Shown here: positions 1 to 6,816 of the stretch, in pieces
Numbering within the stretch: position 1 is the stretch's first letter
How the letters are laid out: each line of letters opens with the position of its first letter
DNA from: RGIG3009 sp045590415
GTDB lineage: Bacteria > Bacillota > Clostridia > Oscillospirales > Acutalibacteraceae
Assembly: GCA_045590415.1 (NCBI GenBank)
Contig: JAZNRA010000041.1
Coordinates: 1-8,350 of the forward strand
Length of the DNA: 8,350 bases
Direction: 5' to 3'
The notes under the pieces: model-generated
Told to the model about the DNA's origin: nothing
Seen by the model: the letters and a program-made list of their open reading frames with translations, nothing else
Databases searched by the model: none
Translations under genes and position numbers: made by a program

Positions 1-29
1 CCTGATAAGAAACCGAACAGGAAATAAGA

Positions 30-65
30 AAAAACGAAGCCCTGCACCGACGGTGCAGGGCTTTT
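30..65 (-). terminator. Intrinsic terminator of the LysR operon, possibly bidirectional
   Basis: A perfect 10-bp stem (39-48 with 52-61) closes a 3-base loop immediately after the stop codon of the leftward LysR gene. Read leftward, the stem is followed by a U-rich run (TTCGTTTTTT, 38 down to 29), as expected for a Rho-independent terminator. Read rightward, it is followed by only four T residues (62-65), so it may also stop a rightward gene arriving from outside the window. The leftward function is clear; the rightward one is inference. Confidence 0.85.
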
Positions 66-66
66 G

Positions 67-951
67 CTATTTGGTCAGTAAGTCAATGGCGTATTTTGCA
101 TATTCGGAAAGATATTGCCCGCGGCGCGTTACCACCGCCGAACGGCGCGAATAGGTGTTGTTCTTGATGGTGTATAAGCGGATGTGCCGTTCAGACGAAA
201 AATCCTTGATAAAGGGGAGGGGCAGCACCGCGGCACCGACCCCCGCGTTTGCCATTTCCAGTGCCGCCGACAAGCTGGCGACCTGTGCCGCAATGACGGG
301 CTTCACGTTCGCTTTTGCACAGATCTTGTCAAAGATCCGGCGAAGCTCCTGCGTTTCACCGACCACCACAAAGGGGAGATCCTTGCAATCGGCAAGGTCG
401 ATCTGGTTTTCTGCCGACGGCAACGAGTCCGCCATGTCATTCGGCACGGCGAGCACCAGCGGTTCGTCTTCCATGGGAATCGCATCCAGCACCGACTCGT
501 CTACGGGTAAATTTAAAATAGCCAGATCAAACTTGCCGTCTGCCATATCGCGGCGAAGCGCCGCACTGTCGTCCTCGTGCAGAACGACTTGCACGTGGGG
601 GAATTTGTCCCGAAAAGATTTGATGATCTTCGGCATTAAGTACATACACCGAAACGGCGATACGCCGATGGTCAGCCGCCCCGCTTCACCCGACTTGAAT
701 TGCTCGAGTGTGCGTAAAAGCCGATCTTCTTCATACACCAGATGTTTTGCTTCTTCAATAAAATACGCACCCGCAGGCGTGAGAGCCAAAGGGGTGACAC
801 TGCGGTCAAAGAGCTTGACTCCCAGTTCCTGCTCCAGCGCCCCGATCTGCTTGCTTAAAGCGGGCTGTGAGATATTCAGTTCGTGGCTCAACTGCGAAAA
901 GCTCCGCACCTCGGCGAGCTTTACGGCATATTCCCATTGACGGCGGTTCAT
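67..951 (-). CDS. LysR-family transcriptional regulator
   Basis: A 294-residue protein of normal LysR length. The N-terminal winged helix-turn-helix (about residues 1-60) is clearly recognisable: an ARxxSFSQLSHELNISQPALS-like recognition helix, then LEQELGVKLFDR and LTPAG. A linker helix (about 62-88) leads to a periplasmic-binding-protein-like effector domain from about residue 91 (GRLTIGVSP) to the end. LysR proteins usually bind DNA as tetramers and respond to a small metabolite; the ligand and targets cannot be told from sequence. The ATG at 951 is preceded by GAGGTG (957-962) five bases upstream; an ATG at 956 runs into a stop after two codons, so it is excluded. It is the last gene of a three-gene leftward operon, 12 bases after the small membrane-protein gene. 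Many LysR genes are divergent from their targets; this one is co-transcribed, so its target may be its own operon or lie elsewhere (inference). Confidence 0.93.
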   Translation of the reverse strand: MNRRQWEYAVKLAEVRSFSQLSHELNISQPALSKQIGALEQELGVKLFDRSVTPLALTPAGAYFIEEAKHLVYEEDRLLRTLEQFKSGEAGRLTIGVSPFRCMYLMPKIIKSFRDKFPHVQVVLHEDDSAALRRDMADGKFDLAILNLPVDESVLDAIPMEDEPLVLAVPNDMADSLPSAENQIDLADCKDLPFVVVGETQELRRIFDKICAKANVKPVIAAQVASLSAALEMANAGVGAAVLPLPFIKDFSSERHIRLYTIKNNTYSRRSAVVTRRGQYLSEYAKYAIDLLTK

Positions 952-963
952 ACCATCACCTCG

Positions 964-1161
964 TTATTTCCTTTTGGTGGCGATCAACACCAAATATGCG
1001 TTAAGGAAGGACAACACGCACGACACACCGATCAGCACTTTCGTCATGACGTTGTTGATAAAATCCATCGACGGGTTAAAATAATCAAAGATGAGAAGCG
1101 TCAACAGTACCAGCACCAGAACGATTGCCGCGTGTGCCAAAATACGGGGAAGATGTTTCAT
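964..1161 (-). CDS. Small two-helix membrane protein, function unknown
   Basis: A 65-residue protein of no family I recognise. It has a short basic, histidine-containing N-terminus, a first strongly hydrophobic segment at about residues 8-26 (rich in V and L), a short loop containing FNPSMDFINN, a second hydrophobic segment at about 41-60, and a basic tail ending TKRK. Two helices with both ends inside would fit the positive-inside rule. I chose the ATG at 1161 over the one at 1167 because the Shine-Dalgarno AGAGGTGG (1169-1176) sits 7 bases before 1161 but only 1 base before 1167. With this start the gene lies 2 bases after the stop of the glycosidase gene; with the other start they overlap by ATGA. 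Either way translational coupling is likely. It lies between a membrane-anchored glycosidase and a regulator, so a role at the same membrane is possible but unproven. Confidence 0.8.
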   Translation of the reverse strand: MKHLPRILAHAAIVLVLVLLTLLIFDYFNPSMDFINNVMTKVLIGVSCVLSFLNAYLVLIATKRK

Positions 1162-1163
1162 GA

Positions 1164-2192
1164 TCATTCCACCTCTCCGATATACAGAATATCGCTGACC
1201 ACGCGACCGTCCTGATACGGCTGATTGACGATCGCACCGTCGAATGCCATTTGCGCGGTTTGCCCGCCGTCCAAGTTATACGCGGCGGTACAACCTAAGT
1301 TTTTCATAAGATTCGCCAGTTCCACCATGCTCAGTCCTTGTGAATATCCTTCATCACGACCATCCACCACGACGAATACGTAATGCCCCGCCTCATAATA
1401 CCCGATGGCGCATCGCGGATGCGCTTTGGCGAGATAGCCGCCGTACGAGGTGATCGGTGTACCATCTTTTTGGAACAACGACGGACCGAAGCTCCACGCC
1501 TGCCACGCGCCGTTTTCCATTTCCGTCTCGGCATCAAACGGCTCGCGGTCGTAAAAGATCTTCATCGTGCCGTCGCGGTACAAAACGCACAGATCCCCGT
1601 CCAAATTGGATTCGCGATACAGCGTGCCGTTGCGAATCACGGTGCGGGTGGCGTTCATGCCGTAATAATCGCCCGAGGTCGCGAGGATCGCGTTATGACG
1701 CTCGGCGAGCGGCAACACGTCTTCTTTAATGTTTTTACCGAATTTATCCTTCGCAAAAGCGGTGCGGAAACAGTCGATGTTATTCAGCCGCACGTCGGCG
1801 ACGTAATAGGTGACGAGGGAATCCCCCTCGCCCTTGGTGAGCTTCTCTACCGAGATCGCAATGTTTTGACTGGTATACGAATTTTCAGTCTTGACCACCT
1901 CGGCGGTGAAAGGTGCTTGAACGGTGTCGTCATCGGCATCGTTGTCGTTGCCCGGTATTGCCGAGTTGTTGTCGGTGACAGGGGGCGTGATCGGTTCCGC
2001 AACGTCCACCGAGAACGGGATCACGTGATGAAACAGCGCGAAAACGCAAAGCAGCACGCCTGCGATCACGACGTCCAACACGGCGGGAAGCCACCGCGGT
2101 GTGCGGCGACGGCGCTGTTTGCGCTCCGCATGCAACAGGCGCTCTTGCTCTGCCAATTCTTCAATGCGTTCTTCTAAGGTAATACCGGCCAT
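1164..2192 (-). CDS. Membrane-anchored phosphodiester glycosidase (NAGPA-domain) protein
   Basis: A 342-residue protein. Residues 1-35 are a charged helix rich in E, K and R ending in a basic stretch (KQRRRRTPR). A single transmembrane segment follows at about 37-58, then an acidic low-complexity linker (about 70-92, with DNDADDD). The rest is an extracellular NAGPA domain: SGDYYG (173-178), RNGTLYR (187-193), FGPSL (235-239), HPRCAIG (258-264), VVVDGRDEGYSQGLS (about 274-288) and NLDGG (306-310). The domain is named after the mammalian enzyme that removes GlcNAc from GlcNAc-1-phospho-mannose. Bacterial members are thought to cleave sugar-phosphodiester bonds in surface polymers; the substrate here is unknown. 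Topology is probably N-in, C-out. A GTG at 2201 also opens this frame, but it lies inside the ribosome binding site AGAGGTG (2199-2205), which sits 6 bases before the ATG at 2192, so I use the latter. First gene of the leftward operon. Confidence 0.9.
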   Translation of the reverse strand: MAGITLEERIEELAEQERLLHAERKQRRRRTPRWLPAVLDVVIAGVLLCVFALFHHVIPFSVDVAEPITPPVTDNNSAIPGNDNDADDDTVQAPFTAEVVKTENSYTSQNIAISVEKLTKGEGDSLVTYYVADVRLNNIDCFRTAFAKDKFGKNIKEDVLPLAERHNAILATSGDYYGMNATRTVIRNGTLYRESNLDGDLCVLYRDGTMKIFYDREPFDAETEMENGAWQAWSFGPSLFQKDGTPITSYGGYLAKAHPRCAIGYYEAGHYVFVVVDGRDEGYSQGLSMVELANLMKNLGCTAAYNLDGGQTAQMAFDGAIVNQPYQDGRVVSDILYIGEVE

Positions 2193-2222
2193 CGTCCACA
2201 CCTCTTTTCATCTAACTTACCT

Positions 2223-2251
2223 ATTATACAACGAAAACCGACAAGAGTCCA
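2223..2251 (-). promoter_or_regulatory. Leftward sigma-A-type promoter of the glycosidase-LysR operon
   Basis: On the minus strand a perfect TATAAT -10 (plus-strand 2223-2228) lies 17 bases from TGGACT (2246-2251), which matches four of six bases of the -35 consensus. The predicted start of transcription is about 20 bases upstream of the start codon at 2192. It is back to back with the parE promoter, so both operons share the 148-base divergent gap. Confidence 0.6.
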
Positions 2252-2276
2252 TTAAATTTTTAAGAAAATTTCAAAC

Positions 2277-2304
2277 TTGACGAATCCCCTATATATGGTA
2301 TAAA
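2277..2304 (+). promoter_or_regulatory. Rightward sigma-A-type promoter of the parE-parC operon
   Basis: TTGACG (2277-2282) is followed after 16 bases by TATAAA (2299-2304). The bases TGG just before the -10 form an extended -10 element. The stretch 2250-2276 upstream is AT-rich with A and T runs, like an UP element. The leader has a TATATA pair (2311-2316 and 2323-2328), and the ribosome binding site AAAGGAGA (2328-2335 region) sits about 7 bases before the parE ATG. Confidence 0.7.
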
Positions 2305-2340
2305 ATAGAGTATATATGACGCTATATAAAGGAGAACACT

Positions 2341-4323
2341 ATGGCAACCAAAAAGCCAATCTACGATAACGAAAGTATATCCTCGCTCAAAGGGGCTGAC
2401 CGCGTGCGCAAACGTCCGGCGGTCATCTTCGGCTCGGACGGGCTGGAGGGCTGTCAGCACGCGGTGTTTGAGATCTTGTCCAACTCCATCGACGAAGCGC
2501 GCGAGGGCCACGGCAACAAGATCATCACCACGCGGTACGAGGACGGCTCCATTGAGGTGCAGGACTTCGGCCGCGGTATCCCCGTGGATTTCAACCAAAA
2601 AGAAAACCGCTACAACTGGGAACTCGTGTTTTGCGAGCTGTACGCGGGCGGTAAATACAACACCAACAGCGGCGAAAACTATGAGTTTTCTCTCGGCTTA
2701 AACGGTCTTGGTGCGTGCGCCACGCAGTATTCCTCCGCGTACATGGATGTGGAGGTGCGCCGCGACGGCTTCAAGTACACCCTGCATTTTGAAAAGGGCG
2801 AGAATGTCGGCGGTCTTCAAAAAGAGCCGTATGCGAAGCGGGATACCGGCACCACCATTCGTTGGATGCCCGACCGCGAGGTGTTTACCGATACGGCAGT
2901 CCCGCTGTCGTATTTTGAGGACATCATCAAACGTCAAGCCATCGTCAACCCGAATCTGTTGTTTATCTTAAAAGACCAAAAGGGCAGAAGTTTTGAAACA
3001 CAGGAATTCGTGTACCAAAACGGTATTGCGGATTACGTAACCGAGCTCGTCGGCGAGAACACCATGACCGACGTACAGGTCTGGACGGCCGAGCGCCGTG
3101 GTCGCGACCGTGAGGACAAGCCCGAATACAAGGTCAAGTTCAACGTCGCCATGTGCGTGTCCAACAAAGTCAATCTCTTGGAATACTACCACAACTCCAG
3201 CTGGCTGGAGCACGGCGGCGCGCCTGAAAAAGCGGTGCGCTCAGCATTCGTGTCGCAGATCGACGCGTATTTGAAGCAAAACGGCAAGTACCTCAAAAAC
3301 GAAAGCAAGATCACGTTCCAGGACGTGCAGGATTGCTTAGTGCTGGTGTCCTCGTCCTTCTCCACGCAGACGTCGTACGAAAACCAAACCAAAAAAGCGA
3401 TCACCAACACCTTTATTCAAGAGGCGATGACCAAATTCTTGAAGGATCGCCTGGAAGCGTATTTCTTAGAGAACAAGGCAGACGCCGATCGTCTGTGCGA
3501 TCAGGTGCTCGTCAACAAACGCAGCCGCGAAAAAGCGGAAACCACGCGTTTAAACTTAAAAAAGACGCTGCAATCGGGCAACGATCTCGCTTCCCGCGTG
3601 CCGGGCTTTGTGGATTGCCGCACCCGCGACGTTACCCAGCGTGAACTGTTCATCGTGGAGGGTAAATCCGCCATGGGCGCGTGTATTCAGGCGCGCAACT
3701 CGGAATTTCAGGCGGTTATTCCCGTTCGCGGTAAGATCTTAAACTGCTTAAAAGCCGAATTCGATAAGATCTTCAAAAGCGAGATCATCGTGAATCTGTT
3801 AAAGGTCATGGGCTGCGGCGTGGAGGTCAAATCCAAATCCAACAAGAATTTGGCGACCTTTGACTTATCCGCCCTGCGCTTTTCCAAGATCATCATCTGT
3901 ACCGATGCCGACGTGGACGGCTTCCAGATCCGCACACTGATCTTGGCGATGCTGTATCGGCTGACCCCCACGCTCATTGAGCAGGGCTACGTGTATATTG
4001 CGGAGACCCCGCTTTACGAGATCAACACCAAGACCGACACCTATTTTGCGTACAACGACCGCGAAAAGGCGGAGATCTTGGAAGAGATCGGTGATAAGAA
4101 ATACACCATTCAGCGCTCCAAGGGACTTGGTGAAAACGAGCCGAAGATGATGTCGCTCACCACCATGAATCCGCCGACGCGCCGACTTATCAAGGTTAAC
4201 CCCTGCGACGTGGAAAAGACCGCCGAGCTGTTTGACGTGTTGCTCGGTGACGATCTGGACGGCCGCAAACGCATGATCGCGGAGCACGGCGCGGAATATC
4301 TGGATATGCTGGATCTCGAATGA
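2341..4323 (+). CDS. parE: Type IIA topoisomerase ATPase/TOPRIM subunit (ParE/GyrB-like)
   Basis: A 660-residue B subunit of an ATP-dependent, double-strand-passing topoisomerase, close to ParE length. The GHKL ATPase domain (about 1-225) has E44 and N48 (EILSNSIDEA), D75 and GRGIP (77-81), and AGGK (102-105). The transducer domain carries the QTK loop (349-351). The TOPRIM domain has E440 (EGKSA), PVRGKIL (461-467) and D522/D524/D526 of DADVDG. The C-terminal KGLGE (594-598) and TTMNP (607-611) are present. All metal-binding acidic residues and key ATPase residues are retained, so the enzyme should be active. Odd features: EGDSAGG is changed to EGKSAMG, GLHGVG to GLNGLG, and the DADVDGxH histidine is Q529. 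These suggest a separate clostridial lineage rather than the housekeeping GyrB. It is followed after 17 bases by its partner parC. It could also be labelled gyrB-like; activity (decatenation against supercoiling) is inferred. Confidence 0.9.
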   Translation: MATKKPIYDNESISSLKGADRVRKRPAVIFGSDGLEGCQHAVFEILSNSIDEAREGHGNKIITTRYEDGSIEVQDFGRGIPVDFNQKENRYNWELVFCELYAGGKYNTNSGENYEFSLGLNGLGACATQYSSAYMDVEVRRDGFKYTLHFEKGENVGGLQKEPYAKRDTGTTIRWMPDREVFTDTAVPLSYFEDIIKRQAIVNPNLLFILKDQKGRSFETQEFVYQNGIADYVTELVGENTMTDVQVWTAERRGRDREDKPEYKVKFNVAMCVSNKVNLLEYYHNSSWLEHGGAPEKAVRSAFVSQIDAYLKQNGKYLKNESKITFQDVQDCLVLVSSSFSTQTSYENQTKKAITNTFIQEAMTKFLKDRLEAYFLENKADADRLCDQVLVNKRSREKAETTRLNLKKTLQSGNDLASRVPGFVDCRTRDVTQRELFIVEGKSAMGACIQARNSEFQAVIPVRGKILNCLKAEFDKIFKSEIIVNLLKVMGCGVEVKSKSNKNLATFDLSALRFSKIIICTDADVDGFQIRTLILAMLYRLTPTLIEQGYVYIAETPLYEINTKTDTYFAYNDREKAEILEEIGDKKYTIQRSKGLGENEPKMMSLTTMNPPTRRLIKVNPCDVEKTAELFDVLLGDDLDGRKRMIAEHGAEYLDMLDLE

Positions 4324-4340
4324 GAGGAGGGACGTAAACG

Positions 4341-6587
4341 ATGGCAAAAAAGAAAAAAGAACCCGAACAGCAGACGGGCGGTCTGCCGCAGAACGCGCAC
4401 ATTGCGGGCGCGGGCGAAGTGGAACAACAGCCCATCACCGATACCCTTCTTGAAAACTATATGCCGTACACCATGAGCGTCATTATGTCCCGCGCGATTC
4501 CCGAGATCGACGGTTTTAAGCCGTCTCACCGTAAACTGTTATACACTATGTATAAAATGGGGCTCTTAAACGGCTCGCTGGTGAAATCCGCGAATATCGC
4601 GGGTCAGACCATGCGCTTAAACCCCCACGGCGATGCCGCCATTTACGATACCATGGTGCGTCTGTCCCGCGGTAACGAGTCGCTGTTGCATCCGTTCGTG
4701 GAATCCAAGGGTAACTTCGGTAAAGCGTATTCGTCGGATATCGAATGTGCTGCCTCGCGTTACACCGAAGCGAAGCTCGCACCAATCGCAGGCGAATTGT
4801 TCCGTGACATCGACAAAGAAACGGTGGATTTCGTCGATAACTACGATAACACCATGAAAGAGCCGTCGCTGTTGCCCGTGACGTTCCCGTCCATCTTGGT
4901 CAACAATAACCTCGGTATTGCGGTCGGCATGGCGAGCAACATCTGCTCGTTTAACCTCGCGGAGGTGTGCGAGACCGCCATCGCGCTCATGAAGGATTCC
5001 GAGCACGATATTCTTTCCACCCTGCAAGCACCGGATTTCCCAAGCGGCGGGCAACTCATCTATAATCGCGATGAACTTGAAAAGATCTACAACACCGGCC
5101 GCGGCAGTGTGCGCGTGCGTGCGGTGTATACGTATGATAAATCCAACAACTGCATCGACGTCACGCAGATTCCGTATTCCACCACGGTGGAGGCGATCGT
5201 TAGTAAGGTCACCGAGCTCGTCAAGGCGGGCAAGGTGCGTGAAGTGAACGATATCCGTAACGAAACCGATTTGAACGGTCTTAAAATCACCATCGACTTA
5301 AAACGCGGCACCGATCCCGAAAAGGTGATGGCAAAACTGTATGCCGCCACCCCGCTGGAGGATTCGTTCGGCTGTAACTTTAACGTGCTCATCGCGGGCG
5401 TGCCGCAGGTGCTCGGCGTGCGCGCACTGCTCGAAGAATGGACGGCGTTCCGCATCGAATGCGTCCGCCGCCGCGTGGTGTTTGACTTAAACCGCGCCAA
5501 AGAAAAACTGCACCTGCTGCGCGGTTTGCAGAAGATCTTGCTCGACATCGACAAGGCGATCCGCATTGTGCGCGATACGGATGAGGAAGTAGAAGTCGTG
5601 CCGAACTTGATGATCGGCTTCGGCATTGATGAAACGCAGGCGGAATACGTGGCGGAGATCAAACTGCGCCACTTAAACCGCGAGTATATCTTAAAACGGT
5701 TGGATGAAGTTGAGCGTCTGGAAGCGGAGGTTGAGGATCTCGAAGCGATCTTAAACAGCCGCAGCCGCGTGAAGACCATCATCATCGAAGAACTGCGCGC
5801 AGTCGCCAAAAAATACGGTCAACCGCGCAAAACGACGCTGATCTACGCCAGCGATCTCAAGGAAGAAAAGGAAGCGGCGGAGGAACTCGTCCCCGATTAT
5901 CCGTGCACCTTATTCTTCACCGAGGGCGGCTATTTCAAAAAGATCACGCCGCAGTCGTTGCGCATGAGCGGCGAGCACCGCTTAAAAGAGGGCGATCATA
6001 TCGCCCAAACGGTGGAAACCACCAACCGCATGGACCTCTTATTCTTCAGCGACGCGGGCACGGTGTATAAATCCAAGGCCGCCGATTTCGGCGATACCAA
6101 GGCAAGCGCCATGGGCGATTTCGTCGCCGCTAAGCTCGGCTTTGATGACGGCGAAAACGCGGTCCGCATGATTGTCACCGAAAAATACACCGGCTATATG
6201 CTGTTCTTCTTTGAAAACGGAAAGGTCGCGAAGGTGGATATGGCGTCTTACGCCACCAAGACCAATCGCCGTAAGCTGATCGGCGCGTATTCGGTCAAAT
6301 CCCCGCTGGTCGCGATGTTCCACGTCGAGGAAGACCGCGAATTTATGCTCATTTCCACGTCCGGCAGACGGCTTGTGGTGCATACCGGCGCCATCGCCCC
6401 CAAAACCACCCGCGACACGCAGGGCGTGCAGGCGATGACGCTTAAAGGACAGCACCGCCTAAACGAGGTCGTCCCGTTTGAGGATTCCATGTCGGTCAAG
6501 GCGGCGCGCTATCGCACGAAATCCCTGCCCGCCGCAGGCGCCACACCGCTTGCCGAGGACGTCGGTGAGCAAATGACGTTGTTATAA
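4341..6587 (+). CDS. parC: Type IIA topoisomerase cleavage/religation subunit (ParC/GyrA-like)
   Basis: A 748-residue A subunit that cuts and reseals DNA through a tyrosine, as A2B2 with the upstream subunit. After a 30-residue lysine-rich N-terminal extension, the winged-helix domain starts at about 32 (TDTLLENYMPYTMSVI), with IDGFKPSHRKLLY (56-68), the quinolone-region loop NPHGDAAIYD (94-103) and catalytic R140-Y141 (SRYTEAKL). The tower (about 155-350, with GRGSV 253-257) and the coiled-coil gate (about 375-490, charged repeat at 453-470) follow. The C-terminal pinwheel (about 520-715) shows about four blade-like repeats, fewer than the six of GyrA, and no QRRGGKG GyrA box. This fits topoisomerase IV activity more than gyrase, though the family can also be annotated gyrA. 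Strong Shine-Dalgarno GAGGAGGG (4326-4331 region), 9 bases before the ATG, directly after the parE stop; the two are co-transcribed. No rightward U-tract terminator is seen after the stop. Confidence 0.9.
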   Translation: MAKKKKEPEQQTGGLPQNAHIAGAGEVEQQPITDTLLENYMPYTMSVIMSRAIPEIDGFKPSHRKLLYTMYKMGLLNGSLVKSANIAGQTMRLNPHGDAAIYDTMVRLSRGNESLLHPFVESKGNFGKAYSSDIECAASRYTEAKLAPIAGELFRDIDKETVDFVDNYDNTMKEPSLLPVTFPSILVNNNLGIAVGMASNICSFNLAEVCETAIALMKDSEHDILSTLQAPDFPSGGQLIYNRDELEKIYNTGRGSVRVRAVYTYDKSNNCIDVTQIPYSTTVEAIVSKVTELVKAGKVREVNDIRNETDLNGLKITIDLKRGTDPEKVMAKLYAATPLEDSFGCNFNVLIAGVPQVLGVRALLEEWTAFRIECVRRRVVFDLNRAKEKLHLLRGLQKILLDIDKAIRIVRDTDEEVEVVPNLMIGFGIDETQAEYVAEIKLRHLNREYILKRLDEVERLEAEVEDLEAILNSRSRVKTIIIEELRAVAKKYGQPRKTTLIYASDLKEEKEAAEELVPDYPCTLFFTEGGYFKKITPQSLRMSGEHRLKEGDHIAQTVETTNRMDLLFFSDAGTVYKSKAADFGDTKASAMGDFVAAKLGFDDGENAVRMIVTEKYTGYMLFFFENGKVAKVDMASYATKTNRRKLIGAYSVKSPLVAMFHVEEDREFMLISTSGRRLVVHTGAIAPKTTRDTQGVQAMTLKGQHRLNEVVPFEDSMSVKAARYRTKSLPAAGATPLAEDVGEQMTLL

Positions 6588-6606
6588 TTAAAATCAACTT
6601 TTTGTC

Positions 6607-6658
6607 TGCCTCCCTCTGACGAGGGAGGTGTCAGCGAAGCTGACGGAGGGAGAGAAAC
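6607..6658 (+). repeat. Double-hairpin intergenic repeat, copy 1
   Basis: A 52-base element between parC and secG. Hairpin A: CCTCCCTC (6609-6616), loop TGAC, GAGGGAGG (6621-6628), a perfect 8-bp stem. Hairpin B: GTCAGC (6630-6635), loop GAA, GCTGAC (6639-6644). A third block GGAGGGAG (6645-6652) can compete with hairpin A's right arm for the CTCCCTC arm. It matches copy 2 at 7161-7214 in order, orientation and flanks (TGCCTCCCTC at the left, GAAAC at the right). Lacking a U-tract it is not an obvious terminator. I read it as an interspersed REP- or MITE-like element; I recall similar GC-rich elements from this bacterial group, but genome-wide copy number is not visible here. Confidence 0.75.
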
Positions 6659-6672
6659 GTCTCACCTCAACT

Positions 6673-6711
6673 AAAAAAATCGTTGCCGAACGGAAGATCC
6701 GCTCGGCAACG
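6673..6711 (-). terminator. Leftward-facing intrinsic terminator without an obvious gene
   Basis: CGTTGCCGA (6681-6689) pairs with TCGGCAACG (6703-6711). Inside, after one A-C mismatch, CGG (6691-6693) pairs with CCG (6699-6701) around a 5-base loop. On the minus strand the stem is followed by seven T residues (plus-strand A at 6673-6679). On the plus strand no T run follows (the bases after 6711 are AGGCGCC), so it cannot be a normal terminator for parC. It may block leftward transcription coming from the secG side or end an unseen short leftward RNA. Confidence 0.65.
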
Positions 6712-6787
6712 AGGCGCCAATACGGCAAACGCAAGTGGATGTGTATTCGCGCCGCAGTTAGATTGCCCGCATTCTCAAAAAATATAC

Positions 6788-6816
6788 TTGCGTTTTTCGA
6801 AAGAGTATGATACTAT
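6788..6816 (+). promoter_or_regulatory. Sigma-A-type promoter of secG
   Basis: TTGCGT (6788-6793) is followed after 17 bases by TACTAT (6811-6816), with TGA just before it as an extended -10. The predicted transcript start is near 6823, leaving a leader of roughly 37 bases that contains the ribosome binding site. The -35 is only half-consensus, so the extended -10 probably matters. The left end overlaps a 10-base inverted repeat (see findings). The region 6712-6785 holds nothing else that I recognise. Confidence 0.55.

Noticed and set aside
1..27. Possible C-terminal end of a rightward gene (eight codons ending in TAA at 25-27) converging on the LysR gene.
   Set aside because: Plausible given the hairpin just after it, but nine codons are too few to support a gene call.
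155..940. Long rightward open frame (261 codons) opposite the LysR gene.
   Set aside because: Its translation is serine- and arginine-rich with no domain, there is no suitable ribosome binding site, and the opposite frame is an obvious LysR protein.
1383..2177. Rightward open frame of 264 codons opposite the NAGPA gene.
   Set aside because: Shadow of a GC-rich gene with clear NAGPA motifs on the other strand; no recognisable domain.
2193..2201. Upstream GTG start adding three residues to the NAGPA protein.
   Set aside because: The GTG is part of the AGAGGTG ribosome binding site for the ATG at 2192.
2311..2328. TATATA pair in the parE leader as a hairpin or operator.
   Set aside because: Weak six-base AT arms in an AT-rich stretch; chance is the simplest explanation.
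5087..5809. Leftward open frame of 240 codons inside parC, rich in serine.
   Set aside because: Antisense shadow caused by codon bias of parC; low-complexity composition and no start signal.
2341..6587. Calling the pair the housekeeping gyrB-gyrA.
   Set aside because: No recognisable GyrA box, short pinwheel, divergent TOPRIM and ATPase motifs, and no dnaA-recF neighbours; ParE/ParC-like fits better, although activity is not proven.
6607..6658. Repeat copy 1 as the rightward terminator of parC.
   Set aside because: Stable hairpins but no T run after them on the plus strand; it may slow polymerase or protect the 3' end but does not meet the usual criteria.
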